Origin: Larix kaempferi
Lineage: Eukaryota; Streptophyta; Pinopsida; Pinales; Pinaceae
Assembly: GCA_027924585.1 (NCBI GenBank)
Contig: BSBM01001664.1
Coordinates: forward strand, 744,001 to 808,000
Length of the DNA stretch: 64,000 bases
Direction: 5' to 3'
Numbering within the stretch: position 1 is the stretch's first letter; each line of letters opens with the position of its first letter. Below, in pieces: positions 45,658 to 56,193 of the stretch. The notes beneath the pieces are model-generated. The model had not been told where the DNA came from and did not search any database. It saw only the letters and a program-made list of their open reading frames with translations. The position numbers and the translations under genes were made by a program.

Positions 45658-46716
45658 ATGGCCATACACTTGAGAGTCGAGGATAGACTCCAGGGGGCCC
45701 AAAACTTTCCTACATGGAAAGAGAGGATCACCAGGATCCTATATGTTAGTGATGCAGAGGAGCACATTGACGACCAAAAGGTTGCTCCCACAGATCCGAC
45801 AGAGTTTGCAAGATGGAAGAAGGTATATTCTAGAGCCATGTTGATCATCTTAGATGGGGTGAAGGATCACATAGTCCCTCACCTTTCTGGGAAGAAGACT
45901 GCATTGGAAATGTGGAAAGCTTTGGAAAGCCTTTACCAGAGTAAGAACGAAAACCGAAAGATGGTGCTACAAGAGAGGTTACGTTACACAGGGATAATTT
46001 TAAGGACCCTTACTTAAAAGTGTATAAACCTTGGTGAATCTTACCAATTCTTAAAATGTCAACTACAAAATATTTGGCGATATTTTTCTAAAATTATTTC
46101 AATTTCTAAAGATTGTATATAGTTTATATAATAATTTGGCAATTTTTAGAGTGAAAAAAGTTTACCCCATCAAAATTGGGCGAAATGGGGCTTTAAAAAA
46201 TGCAAATTGGCGAATCTTTTTTTGGAAAAATAGCCCATGGGCTAAATTTCACCCCTAAAATTATCCTTGGTTGCGTAGTACCAAGATGGCCAAGGGTGAA
46301 CGAGTGGTGCCTTATCTCACAAGGCTCACACAGATCAGAGATGAGCTTGGAGCAGTGGACTCTAATACTGAAGATGAGGAGCTAGTTCGGATAGCCCTCA
46401 ATGGCTTTTCTAAGCCATGGGACGTCTTTGTCAAAGGCGTGGTGGCTAGGGAAAAGCTCCCTGACTGGTAGAGATTGTGGGATGACTTCGTCGGGAAGAT
46501 ATCCTCATGGGTCAAGGTTCAGGTTCATCCAACGTTGCCCCACAGATCGTGGACGAAGAGGCTCTAACCCTAGGAGGCAAGGGCAAGGGCAAGGCAAAGA
46601 AGAAGAAGGGTAGTAAGAAGAACATTGACATGTCAAAGGTCAAGTGTTTCATCTGCAACAAGCATGGACACTTTGCCTCCCAGTTCCCAAACAGGAAAAA
46701 GAAGAATAACACATAG
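45658..46716 (+). pseudogene. Copia A gag (UBN2-type, zinc knuckle), broken
   Basis: Start ATG at 45658. The N-terminal half reads VEDRLQGAQNFPTWKERI and later KDHIVPHLSGKKTALEMWKA, the UBN2/DUF4219 gag fold that assembles the virus-like particle. After the MITE, the frame resumes as VVPYLTRLTQIRDELGAVDS. A TAG at 46469 and a frameshift before 46507 precede the nucleocapsid part with KVKCFICNKHGHFASQFPN. That is a CCHC knuckle whose last Cys reads Phe (ttc), so RNA binding would be impaired even without the other lesions. Lysine-rich runs flank the knuckle. A TAG at 46714 ends this frame, and the protease follows in the same frame. Confidence 0.92.
45989..46269. mobile_element. MITE in Copia A gag (281 bp)
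   Basis: Left end cagggataattttaagg. Right end reverse-complemented caaggataattttaggg. The CAGGG-type terminus suggests a hAT-derived MITE. Flanks ttacgt (45979-45984) and ttgcgt (46271-46276) look like a decayed target duplication. It splits the gag codons of the conserved Leu-Arg-Ser-Thr-Lys-Met stretch. It has no coding capacity. Confidence 0.82.
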
Positions 46717-46734
46717 ACGCCAAGTTCTGTAGAG

Positions 46735-47013
46735 GTGGACGAATTCAACAAGAGTTTTGATGAGGACTTTTGTTCGATAGCTTGCATGGAAAGCTCCATA
46801 AGCAACAACATCTGGTACATTGATAGTGGAGCATCTTGTCATATGACAGGACAAAGAGCATTCTTCAAGAGCTTGCAGGAGGGTGGAGTAAAACTCCACA
46901 TTGAGTTGGGAGATGATGAGCAGTATCAGGCACAGGGAGTTGGTACTGTTTCGTTTCAGAGGGAGTCTGACAAACCCCTCAGTTTTGTTGACGTATTATA
47001 TGTTCTGGAGTGA
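46735..47013 (+). pseudogene. Copia A aspartic protease
   Basis: Frame contains NIWYIDSGASCHMTG, with the retropepsin active-site D-S-G-A, followed by LHIELGDDEQYQAQGVGTVS typical of Copia proteases. It ends at a TGA where a frameshift moves the polyprotein to the frame of the integrase. The enzyme would normally cut the Gag-Pol polyprotein. Confidence 0.92.
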
Positions 47014-49425
47014 CCTCATATCAGTTTCCACCTTGGAGGACAAGGGTCTTCTAGTTACTTTCCGGGATAGGAAAGTGTATATCATGCCCAAGGGGTCAGA
47101 GCAGAAGTTGGATCGGACGATTGGGGTATGGAGTGGGAAGATGTACAGACTACACTTCGAGCCTGCAAAGCCTCTAGTCAGCAACAACAACAGTCAAAGT
47201 GAGTTGTGGCATATGAGGATGGCACACTTACACCATGGAGCACTGAGGCATTTGAGAGAGGAAGCTATTGGAGTTCCTCAGGTACAGGAGGAGAAGCATG
47301 ACCATTGGAAGGGTTGTGCGTTGGGGAAGAATACCAGGAATCCTTTCCCACAGAGTGAGCACAAGTCTAATGGGACCTTGGACTTGGTGCATTTGGATGT
47401 TTGCGAACCGATGAGCATCCATTCTTTCAGTGGCGATAGTTATTGCGTCACATTCATTGAGGACTATTCCAGGAATACCTGGATCTATTTCCTAAAGGCC
47501 AAGTCAGAGGTATTTGAGCGGTTTCAGGAGTTCAAAACACTCGTGGAAAACCAGAAAGGAAGGAGGATTCAAATACTGACGACAGACAACGGGGGTGAGT
47601 ACAACACCAAGGAGTTCTTGGATTTTTTTTCATCAAAGGGGATCAAGAAGGAGCATACTGTTCCTCACACCCCGCAGCAGAATGGAGTGGCAGAGAGGAA
47701 GAACAAGACACTAGTTAGTGCAACGAAATCCATGTTGTTTGATCAGGGATTATCACTATTCCTATGGGCCGAGGCATTTCCACGGGGAGTTCACTCAGTG
47801 AACTTGTTTCATAGCACGATTGTTCGCATGATATTAAAGAATATCCCTAATTTCACTAAATATTGGAAAATGCCTACTAAAATTTTATTTTTGAACCCCC
47901 CTCCCAATATTTCTTTCCAATTAAGAAAACCCCTAGTTTCACCAAATATTGTAGGTATCCATTTGTATCAATCCATTTTTAATACCCCCTTTATATCATA
48001 TTATCAAGTTGTAACAAACAAGAACCCTAAACATTTTAGTATAAGCAAACAAGGCGCTAAATAAAATAATAGTATAATACTAATAATGATCCCACCAAGA
48101 TTGCAAGGGTGATTGATGAATTTGTAACGTTGGATAGTGGAAGACCCAATGAAATATTACTATAGAAGGGAAAATGTGTAAAAGGAAACCCATTCAAGAG
48201 ATCAACATAACAAAGAATGTAAAATACTGATAGTCCACTAGTTAGTGCAATGGTTAGAGAAGACAAGAATTGCAAATGTTTCATAGCACAATTGGCCAAT
48301 CTACCAATTTAATATCATGTAAATACATGTATAGCCATAGAGAGCTCATGTTTTCTATAAGATTAATAATTAAACTCCATAAAAATGCAAAAATGAAACC
48401 CTTTCATTGATGGAATCCCCTACCTTCCTATCAAAAAAAACATCTTGGTTCCAGTGAGCCAAGAAATATTGATCTTACTTTTCTTGGTTGTCGTGGATCA
48501 AGATTTGACTGAATCTCAATACCCACCTAAACCCCAACCTAAAAAAATGAAGAGTTATATCTTTTACTTGAATTCCTACAAAAATAAAATACAATTGTTC
48601 AACTCTAGAACTCCCGATTACTTACATATATTAACTTAAAGATGAAAAACACTATAACATCAATCAAACCAAGCCTAAAGAAGCTATTAAATGAGGATTT
48701 CTCAAGGATAGTAATCCAAAGAGACTTCCATTGATATTATAATTTGTACACTATTATCATATTTATGCAAAACTTAGGATCATAAGCAATATCAAATAAA
48801 AATGGAGGGTACATAAGTTTTAGGTGGGTATGACTTGAGCCCATGATTTGGAGTTATGAATCCATCCCATGATTTGGAGGTTATTCCTCATCCCACCCAA
48901 ATAAAATAAGCCCCAATATTTATATTACTATGTAAAATTAAACCCCCCCCCTTCACCCCTTAATACAAAGCAATATATTTTTGAGGTTTTTAAGAGTATT
49001 CTAACCCCCAATATGAATGGACGTGATATGATATTGCCTCACTAGTGAATCCCCCGTGGGCATTTCGGACTGTAGTACATGTCCAGAACAGGTGTCCCCA
49101 CTCATCCTTGGGGAGGAAGACACCTGAGGAGGTATTCACGGGCACTAGACCAAATGTGAGTCAACTACGCATATTTGGGAGTGTCTGTTATTGTCACATT
49201 CATGCTGACACTAGGAAGAAGTTGGACCCTTCAGGAGAGAAAGGGCTACTAGTTGGTTATAGCGAGACTTCTAAGGCGTACAGGGTATATATTATGGCTT
49301 GCAAGAGGATCATTATGAGCAGGGATGTCCAGTTTGATAAGGACAAGGCCTTACGAAGATCTATGGACTTACCAGCACAGGAGCAGCCAACACAGGAATC
49401 GGGAGTCAAGTTGGAGGAGCCATAG
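47014..49425 (+). pseudogene. Copia A integrase (GAG-pre-integrase, rve core), split
   Basis: The frame from about 47010 has SELWHMRMAHLHHGALRHL with GCALGK, the HHCC-type pre-integrase region, then the catalytic core: LDLVHLDVCEP (first Asp), ILTTDNGGEY (second Asp) and QQNGVAERKN (Glu), so the DDE triad is intact. The core is cut at FLWAEAF by a 1,278-bp transposon (47781-49058). It resumes at 49067 with VVHVQNRCPHSSLGRKTPEE and the C-terminal LRIFGSVCYCHI and GLLVGY motifs. The apparent 80-residue C-terminus of the 46901-48064 open frame is transposon sequence, not integrase. TAG at 49423 and further stops follow in the same frame. Confidence 0.93.
47773..49066. mobile_element. Non-autonomous hAT-like element in integrase, 1,278 bp, 8-bp TSD
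   Basis: Element 47781-49058. Left end cacggggagttcact. Right end reverse-complemented cacgggggattcact (13 of 15 identical). The target duplication ggcatttc is perfect at 47773-47780 and 49059-49066. Excision restores integrase as WAEAF-R-TVVHVQ. The interior has no transposase motif and is AT-rich. The 8-bp duplication with short TIRs indicates a hAT derivative. Confidence 0.93.
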
Positions 49426-51007
49426 GTACAGGTATAGACACAGGGCACAGGTTCCGGTAGTCAGAGGGAGTCAGTTGGACAGGATCCTATGGTCATTGAC
49501 TTGGAGGATGAGCAACAGCAGGAGGAGGATATTCATTAGCCACAACAGGTAGACTATAGGCCACGGCCTAGGTGGTATAGGTCCACAGTTCAGAATTCCG
49601 AGTAGATGAATCTTCCACAGAGCTCCATGAGGCGGAGCAAACCACCAGATAGACTTAGCTATATGGCACTGATGATGGAGCTGATTAACTCTGAGCCTTC
49701 CAGTTTCGAGTAGGCTACACAACATGATGTGTGGCAAGAAGCCATGGTTGAGGAGTATGACTCCATCATGAAAAACCAAGTGTGGGAGGTTGTGTCGTGG
49801 CCATCAGGTAAAAGGGTGGTAGGATCCAGGTGGATTGACAAGGTAAAGATTGCAGCAGACGGAAGCGTGGAGAAGTATAAGGTGCGCTTCGCGGAAAAGG
49901 GGTATTCGTAGAAAGAAAGTATTGACTATGAGGAGACCTTAGCCCATGTCGCCAGATATTCTTCTATTCGAACTATTCTCTCATTGGCAGCGAAGATGGG
50001 TTGGGGCGTTCATTAGATAGACGTGAAGACTGCCTTCCTCAACGGAGTCATAGAGGAAGAGGTATTTATTAAGCAGCCAGAGGGGTTCGAGGTGGAGAGC
50101 AGGAAATCTCATGTATGCAGGTTGTAGAGAGCTCTTTATGGGCTTAAGCAGGCACCTCAAGCATGGTACTCGAGGATCGACAGCTATCAACGGGAGATGG
50201 GATTCTAGCGGAGTGAGGTAGACTACAACCTGTACTTTTTGTGAAGTGAGGTACCTCTCATACTGGTACTATATGTAGACGATCTCTTTCTTATAGGAGA
50301 TGAGACGCTGATTGAGGACTGCAAGTCCAATCTTGCAGTAGAGTTTGAGATGAAAGACCTTGGGTTGATCCATTACTTCCTAGGTCTGGAGGTTTGGCAG
50401 AGAGATGGGTGCGTCTTCATTGGTTATGGGAAGTATGCAGTGGAGATCTTGAGGAGATTCAAGATGGAGGACTTTAGGCCCATGTCCACGCCTCTAGTTA
50501 CCAACTGGAGGAAGATTGATGTATCGAGTTCAGAGGAGTTTGATCCTACATTGTATTTCCATCTTATCGAGTCACTTATGTATCTGGTCAACACACGACC
50601 AGACATTAGCCTTGCAATAAACTCTTTGAGTTAGTTCATGGTGGACCCTTGGAGAGTACATTGGACAGCTACGAAGCATGTGCTTCATTACATCAGAGGC
50701 ACAATGGAGTATGGATTGGTTTATGATTGCAGTGGGAATATACAGTTAGCATGCTTTACAGATGCTGACTGGGCAGGATGTGTAGAAGACAAGAAGAGCA
50801 CTTGAGGTTGTTGCTTTAGCATTGGTTTAGGGGTTGTCTCTTGGTTCAGCAGGAAGCAAAAGTCATTTGCATTGAGCTCAATAGAGGTTGAGTACATGGA
50901 AGCCAGTATGGCAGCATGTGAGGGGATGTGGCTGAGAAAGTTGCTCTCAAGGTTATTCGAGAGTGAGTTGGAGACTACGATAGTTCACTGTGACAATCAG
51001 AGTGGCA

Positions 51008-51969
51008 TTAACTGATCCGAATTTTAGGGGGCATATGGTCTAAATTCGGATGTATAAGCCATAAAAGCATTAAATGGAGAGGCCACCCTCTTCCATCCAT
51101 GGTATTTGGTAGTACATAGTTTTGGCCCATGGTATGGCCTCAAGACACATTGGAATAATGCTATATAAATGCCTAGCAAGCCTTCTCATAATAACAAGTT
51201 ACTCATTTGGTTTTTATCCTACATTTCTCTTATTTTATTGAGTTATTATTGGGGTATTGGTTCTGAGTGTCTTTCTTAGTATAGTTTGAGAGGTGAGGCT
51301 CAAAGAACCCTCTTTGAGCCTCACCTCTCCATGTGGCATATTTATTCTATGTTTGTCCATTTATGTTATTCATAGCTTAGATCTCACAACTTTGTATATC
51401 TCATAGTTGGTTCATTGTTCGCTTCAGTTTTGAAGCTATCTCTTCTCCTCCTCTCTCGGCATTCAAGCCCTCCGGTTCTCAGCTCCCAAGATCCGAAACG
51501 GTTATGGGTCAACCACACAAAACCCTTCTCTTTATTGGCAACTAGCACATTATAATCATGGGTATCTTTTTAGTATGAAATGATGGGGACCATCATTTTC
51601 TAAGGGGGGAGGAATGATCCGAATTTTAGGGGGCATATGGTCTAAATTCGGATGTATAAGCCATAAAAGCATTAAATGGAGAGGCCACCGTCTCCCATTT
51701 AATCATAAAAGCATTAAATGGAGAGGCGACCCTCTCCCATCCATGGTATTTGATAGTACATAGTTTTGGCCCATGGTAGGGCCTCAAGACACATTGTAAT
51801 AATGCTATATAAAGGCCTAGCAAGCCTTCTCATAATAACAAGTTACTCATTTGGTTTCTATCATACATTTCTCTTATTTTATTGAGTTATTATTGGGGTA
51901 TTGGTTCTAAGTGTCTTTCTTAGTATAGTTTGAGAGGTGAGGCTCGCTCCCAAGATCCGGATCATTAAC
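51008..51969 (+). mobile_element. TRIM (terminal-repeat retrotransposon in miniature), 952 bp
   Basis: Element 51013-51964. It starts tgatccgaattttagggg and ends ccaagatccggatca. The target duplication ttaac is perfect (51008-51012 and 51965-51969). The 5' terminal repeat runs to about 51496 and the 3' repeat spans 51615-51964; the latter lacks about 130 bp present in the former and carries a short internal duplication. A purine tract aaggggggaggaa (51602-51614) directly precedes the 3' repeat, as in an LTR retrotransposon. Each repeat has a TATA motif (near 51163 and 51808). The internal region is only about 120 bp and non-coding. The primer site was not identified with confidence. Confidence 0.9.
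51288..51329 (+). repeat. Perfect 19-bp hairpin in the TRIM 5' repeat
   Basis: Arm gagaggtgaggctcaaaga (51288-51306) is the exact reverse complement of tctttgagcctcacctctc (51311-51329), with a 4-base loop. In the 3' repeat only the beginning of the left arm remains; the deletion starts inside it. Confidence 0.93.
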
Positions 51970-52174
51970 CTATCTAAGAATCCAGTGTTTCATGACCGGA
52001 GCAAACACATAAACATTCGGTATCACTTCCTGAGGGATTGTGTTCAAAGAGGAACCATTCAATTGGAGTACATTCAGATAGATGAGCAGGTGGCAGACAC
52101 ATTCACCAAGGCACTTTGCAAACACAAGTTTGTGAAGTTCAAAGACAAGAAGGGTCGGTACCAAATCCCTTCCT

Positions 52175-52187
52175 CGTTGAGAGGGAG
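52175..52187 (+). promoter_or_regulatory. Copia A polypurine tract
   Basis: The string gttgagagggag immediately precedes the 3' LTR start tgttagaaag; it would prime plus-strand synthesis. Confidence 0.85.
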
Positions 52188-52302
52188 TGTTAGAAAGTGG
52201 AAACAAGGAAGGTCTTCTATCATTTGCATGTGTCCTTGCATGATGAAAGACATAAAATAGGAAGCCAAATGGATTAATGCCTTTATCCAAAGTTTAGACT
52301 TA
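52188..52302 (+). repeat. Copia A 3' LTR, first 115 bp
   Basis: Matches 44676-44790 with four visible differences, then stops at gactta, where Copia C begins. The rest of this LTR is not in the window. Confidence 0.92.
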
Positions 52303-52646
52303 TGTGTTGATGTTATAGCTATGTGAGGCATCCTCACTAGCCCAAGCCGACTTGAAATGTAAAACAAATAATAAATGTAATTTTATATTGTAAAAAGACA
52401 AGCTGGCCCAGTAAGGGAATTTTGTGAAAAGTAATGTATAAATAGAAGTGCTACTTCCCTCATTTCATCATCCTCCCCAAGCAAGTTCACTTAAGTAGAG
52501 TGGTTCGCATTTTCTGGGTTGGAGAATACTTGTGGAGCAGATTTCTTAAGCATTGACTCAGTTTGTACATTTTATCTTCTTTGTACTAAATCTCAAAGTA
52601 AGAAAGGGTTGTTGGGTTTTTCCCGAGTTTGGGTTTTCCTAGGGTA

Positions 52647-53853
52647 AACTATTGCAATGTTGCACGACTCGGACTCGGCTGGCATGTGACTCGTCGACTC
52701 GGGAAAGACTCGGGGGAGACTCGGCCAAACTTTGCAAATAGGAAAAAAGCTTCAAATATGGTAAAATTTGGGCACACTTGAAGGACCAAGTAGTAACGCC
52801 AAGGCAGTGGCTGCAACTGTGAAGTCAAGTGGACAAGATAATAATCTATGTCACATGGTTCCGGTTCGACAAGGTTGAAGTTCAATTCAAATTCGAATTT
52901 TCCAATAAAGTTCAACATTAAATTTGTCAATATAAATATTTTATAAATTAACTTATCAAACATAATTTTATATTACATTTATATATAAAAGAACATTTAA
53001 TATTTAATATAATAAAATGTGCAATATAATATATTTATAGTTAATATTTTATAAATTAACTTAACAAATATAATTTTATATTACATTTATATATACAAAA
53101 TAAATTAATATTTAATATAATAAATTGTGAAATATCATAATACATTTATATCTAACATAATAAATACTTTTATATTACATTTATATATACAAAATAAATT
53201 AATATTTAATATAGTAAGTTGTGCAATATCATAATACATTTATATCTAATATAATAAATTTTGCAATATCATAATATTTTTATAGTTAATAGTTAAAATA
53301 TAAAAAAATATTCTAGTTAATAGTTAAAATATAAAAATGTATTTACTATAAACTATAATAAACCATGCAACTAAGAGTAAGCTTATACACGAATTAAATT
53401 AGAACATCAGTTTTTTAAAACATTAATGAACTTTGAACTTCGAACACCCCGTCCTGCACATTCTGGAGACAAAGTCGTGGAACTTCAAACACCCCGTCCT
53501 GCACATTCCGGAGACAAAGTCGTGGGCGCGCACTCAATGACTAACCTATTAGCTATCAGAATGTGATTTAGCAATCGGAATACCCATCGGGAATTTTGGC
53601 AATCAGAATACCCATCGGCGGTTCGACAATTTGGCGTCCGCTCTATCATTTCTGTGGGGGCGTATGTTCCCTTTGACAGCAGAGTCCAAGCGAGTAAGGT
53701 CGTGTTTGGGCTGAGTTTTCGCGAGTTCCACGAGCTTGCCAAGTTGGGGCAATTTCCACGAGTTCAGGACGAGTCTGCTGCGAGTAACCGGTTCGAGGGT
53801 TGACTCGTCCTTACTCGCGAGTATGGGGCGAGTGGTGCTTCATTGAACTATTG
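52647..53853. mobile_element. Non-autonomous hAT-like element in Copia C LTR, 1,191 bp
   Basis: Element 52655-53845. Left end caatgttgcacgactcg. Right end reverse-complemented caatgaagcaccactcg (14 of 17). The target duplication aactattg is perfect at 52647-52654 and 53846-53853. Both subterminal regions are dense in actcg/cgagt motifs (52668-52720 and 53740-53830), likely transposase-binding repeats. The interior is strongly AT-rich. No transposase was recognised. Confidence 0.9.
53435..53524 (+). repeat. 45-bp tandem duplication
   Basis: Copies start gaacttcgaacaccccgtcc at 53435 and gaacttcaaacaccccgtcc at 53480. It lies inside the 1,191-bp hAT derivative. Confidence 0.92.
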
Positions 53854-54304
53854 TGTCTCTTGTTTCTGTGCATAGTTGTTCTTTCAATGATCCTTTTATT
53901 TGCTTATGTGTTTATTATGTTGTTATTAGTCAAAACACTAACATGGTTTCATAGTTATACTGAAAGTTACTATTGTCGAGAACTAGGGTTTGGAATTTCT
54001 CCAACTTTCAACCATCAATTTGATTCGATCTTACCTTCATTGAGCTCGCCTCAGCAAGGCGAATTTTTCTGTCAAAGTAGAATTTCATTCTGAAAATTTT
54101 CAATTTTGACCTAATTTTTTAGGTTGCTGCAGAATTAGGGTTTACTATTTTTCAGTGTTCCAACCACAGATTTGGAAGAAAAGAAGGTTCATTCAACTCG
54201 CCTTAGGAGGGTGAATTCATCTGTGGAAGTGGTTTTCTCAAAATCCAAATTTATTTTTGACCTAGCTCCTGCTAGGGTTTCTGCAGATCTAGTACTCACT
54301 CAAA

Positions 54305-55090
54305 ATGTCAAGCATCAAGGTTGAAGATAGGCTTGATGGAGCATCAAACTACTATTCATGGAAGTCTAGAGTGCTTATTGCTCTAGAAAAAAATGATTTA
54401 CTAAACTTTGTCACAGAAGGAGTGACAGAACCAGTAGAAGCTTCAGAGAAGACTCAATGGAAGAAGAATGATGCCAAGGCAAGGAGGATACTAATAGATT
54501 CAGTTAAGGATCATTTGATTTCTCATATTTCTCAAAAGAAGACAACAAAGGAAATATTTGACTCATTGAAGAAGTTGTTTGAGAACAAAAACATTAATAG
54601 GGATCTTTCCCTAAAGGCAACAAATCTCAAGCATCAAGATGTCTAGATCAGGCACCATAGCTTCATGAAGATCACAGAGACAAAAGATAAGTTGGCAACA
54701 ATTGGTGAAATTATTGCAGACAGAGAGTTGGTCATGATGACCTTGAATGGTCTCCCTCAATCTTGGGAACCCTTCACCCGAAGCATATCGGGAAGATCAG
54801 AACTACCCAATTTTGAAAGACTATGGGCAGACTGTACACAAGAAGAAACAAGACTTGTGATCAGAGCCAAGATTTAAGAACCTCATGATGAAGACCAAGC
54901 CCTCATTACACATACCAAGAAGAAAGGAAAGAATAACTTTGGACGAAAAGACAAAGGCAGAAGACCAAGCCCTAATCCTGATCAAAGGAAGAAGAAGGAC
55001 ATGTTGAAGGTTCAATGCTATAAATGCAGAAAGTTTGGCCACTTCTAGAGCCAATGCAATTCACAGAAGAGGAAAGAACATGCCTCTGCA
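54305..55090 (+). pseudogene. Copia C gag
   Basis: ATG at 54305. MSSIKVEDRLDGASNYYSWK and later VKDHLISHISQKKTTKEIFD show the UBN2 gag fold. In-frame TAG at 54644 and TAA near 54878 break it without frame change; sequence continues through MMTLNGLPQSWEPF. The zinc knuckle at 55016-55057 reads CYKCRKFGHF, stop (TAG), SQC, so the CCHC residues survive around a nonsense mutation. It is related to, but clearly different from, the Copia A gag. Confidence 0.93.
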
Positions 55091-55096
55091 GCTGAT

Positions 55097-55591
55097 GTGG
55101 ATGAAGAAACTCAACCAAACAAATTGAAGAAGACAGAAGAATTATTCTTCATCTCAACTTTATCAGGTACTGTTCCTACTGATAATAATGTTTGGTTGTT
55201 AGACAGTGGTGCTTCTAAGCATATGATAGGTTACAAGGAGTTTCTCTCAAACCTAGATGAGAGAGAATCGCATCTAAGAGTGGTCCTTGGAGACGATGCT
55301 AGATATATACAGTGAAAGGAATTGGGACAACCTCCTTTCAGTTAGATTTTGGTGATTCTCTGCATTTGAGATAAGTATTATATGTACCAGGTGTGAAAAG
55401 AAATATTGTCTCTATCTCAGCACTAGAAGACAAGTGTTACAAAGTTCCCTTCTCAGACGGAAAGGTTCTTGCATGGCACGAGAATTCCACTATCGATTCC
55501 ACAAGAATAATTGGTATTCGTGAATAAAGTTTATACAGATTGACAATACAACCAGTTTAGGCTCTAGTACACGACTCTATCAATTTGAGTG
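55097..55591 (+). pseudogene. Copia C protease and pre-integrase, 5' part
   Basis: NNVWLLDSGASKHM includes the protease D-S-G-A (55202-55213), then LRVVLGDDARYIQ. Downstream, decayed equivalents of the GVGT/LY(V)PG(V)KRN(I)LS segment run up to NLSEL at about 55590, where Copia B is inserted. Several stops are present. Confidence 0.88.
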
Positions 55592-55596
55592 AGCTA

Positions 55597-56181
55597 TGTT
55601 AATGTATTTGTAACTTCGAAAGATATTCACTTGTATATTTTATATTGTATTTGTATTTTATTATTGTACCTCCGATGGAGATGTTTATTCCTCCGGTCGG
55701 AGAAGTCATTATTGTATTTGGGTCATGTAAAGTCAATGAGGTTAACCCTCCATTGTATGACGGGGCATTGACCCTAGAGTTGAGTCTTTCATGGGTTATT
55801 AGACTCTCCTAGAGAAGTCGGCCCAGTCAGTTACACTTAGGGGCCGACCTGGTTGGGGTTAAGGCTAAGTGAAAGGTAAAATATAAATAGAGAGGGTCAT
55901 CCTCTCTATTTCATCATTCACTCACTCACTCATTCGCATAAGTGAGAGAGGGAGAAGTTCGCACAAGTGGAGGAGGAGGAAGCTGTTGGAGACCATCTCT
56001 TTGTTTTGGGGTTTTGAATTATTGTTCATTCTATCTCTGAGGAAGTTGCGGGGTTTTATCCTTTATGGTTTCCCTAATGAAATGCTTTGTGTCTCTTGTC
56101 TCTTGTGTTTGATTTGTTGTGCATGTTGTTCTCTCAGATAAGATCCTAGATCATATTGAATTAAATTGTGAAAAAATAACA
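55597..56181 (+). repeat. Copia B 5' LTR (585 bp)
   Basis: Starts tgttaatgtatttgtaactt and ends aaaaataaca. TATA motif tataaata at 55882-55889. Contains gagaagtcggcccagt, shared with the 41.9-kb solo LTR. Confidence 0.95.
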
Positions 56182-56193
56182 TGGTATCAGAGC
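56182..56193 (+). promoter_or_regulatory. Copia B primer-binding site
   Basis: tggtatcagagc, a perfect initiator tRNA-Met primer site for Copia elements. Confidence 0.95.

Larger units (their letters stand above)
49426..52187 (+). pseudogene. Copia A reverse transcriptase and RNase H, stop-riddled and split
   Basis: From about 49067 to 51007 one frame runs without a length change but with twelve stops (TAG at 49423, 49435, 49537, 49603, 49711, 49909, 50014, 50125, 50206 and 50632; TGA at 50242 and 50803). RT motifs: VVGSRWIDKVK, DVKTAFLNGVIEEEVFIKQP, RALYGLKQAPQAWY, and LYVDDLFLIGDE with the active-site YVDD at 50272-50283. Then MKDLGLIHYFLGLEV and YLVNTRPDISLAINSLS. RNase H: FTDADWAGCVEDKKS, SWFSRKQKSFALSSIEVEYM and HCDNQSGI, interrupted by a TRIM, then KNPVFHDRSKHINIRYHFLR and QVADTFTKAL at 51970-52130. 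It would convert RNA to DNA in the particle if intact. Confidence 0.95.
44676..52302 (+). mobile_element. Copia A: full-span Ty1/Copia element, host of the nested stack
   Basis: 5' LTR, primer site, gag, protease, integrase, reverse transcriptase and RNase H occur in Copia order. A polypurine tract and the first 115 bp of the 3' LTR follow. It has been interrupted by a MITE in gag (45989-46269), a 1,278-bp hAT derivative in integrase (47781-49058), a TRIM in RNase H (51013-51964) and Copia C in the 3' LTR (from 52303). The two LTR copies differ at about 4 of 115 comparable bases. All genes are dead. Confidence 0.93.
52303..53943 (+). repeat. Copia C 5' LTR, split (52303-52654 and 53854-53943)
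   Basis: About 442 bp once the inserted element and one TSD copy are set aside. TG start, TATA motif tataaata at 52437-52444, and end cactaaca. It is followed by tggtttcatag (53944-53954), a decayed version of the tRNA-iMet primer site. Confidence 0.75.

Noticed and set aside
47781-48064. C-terminal part of the 387-residue frame starting at 46901
   Set aside because: Beyond 47780 the frame is inside the inserted hAT derivative and is not integrase; it stays open by chance.
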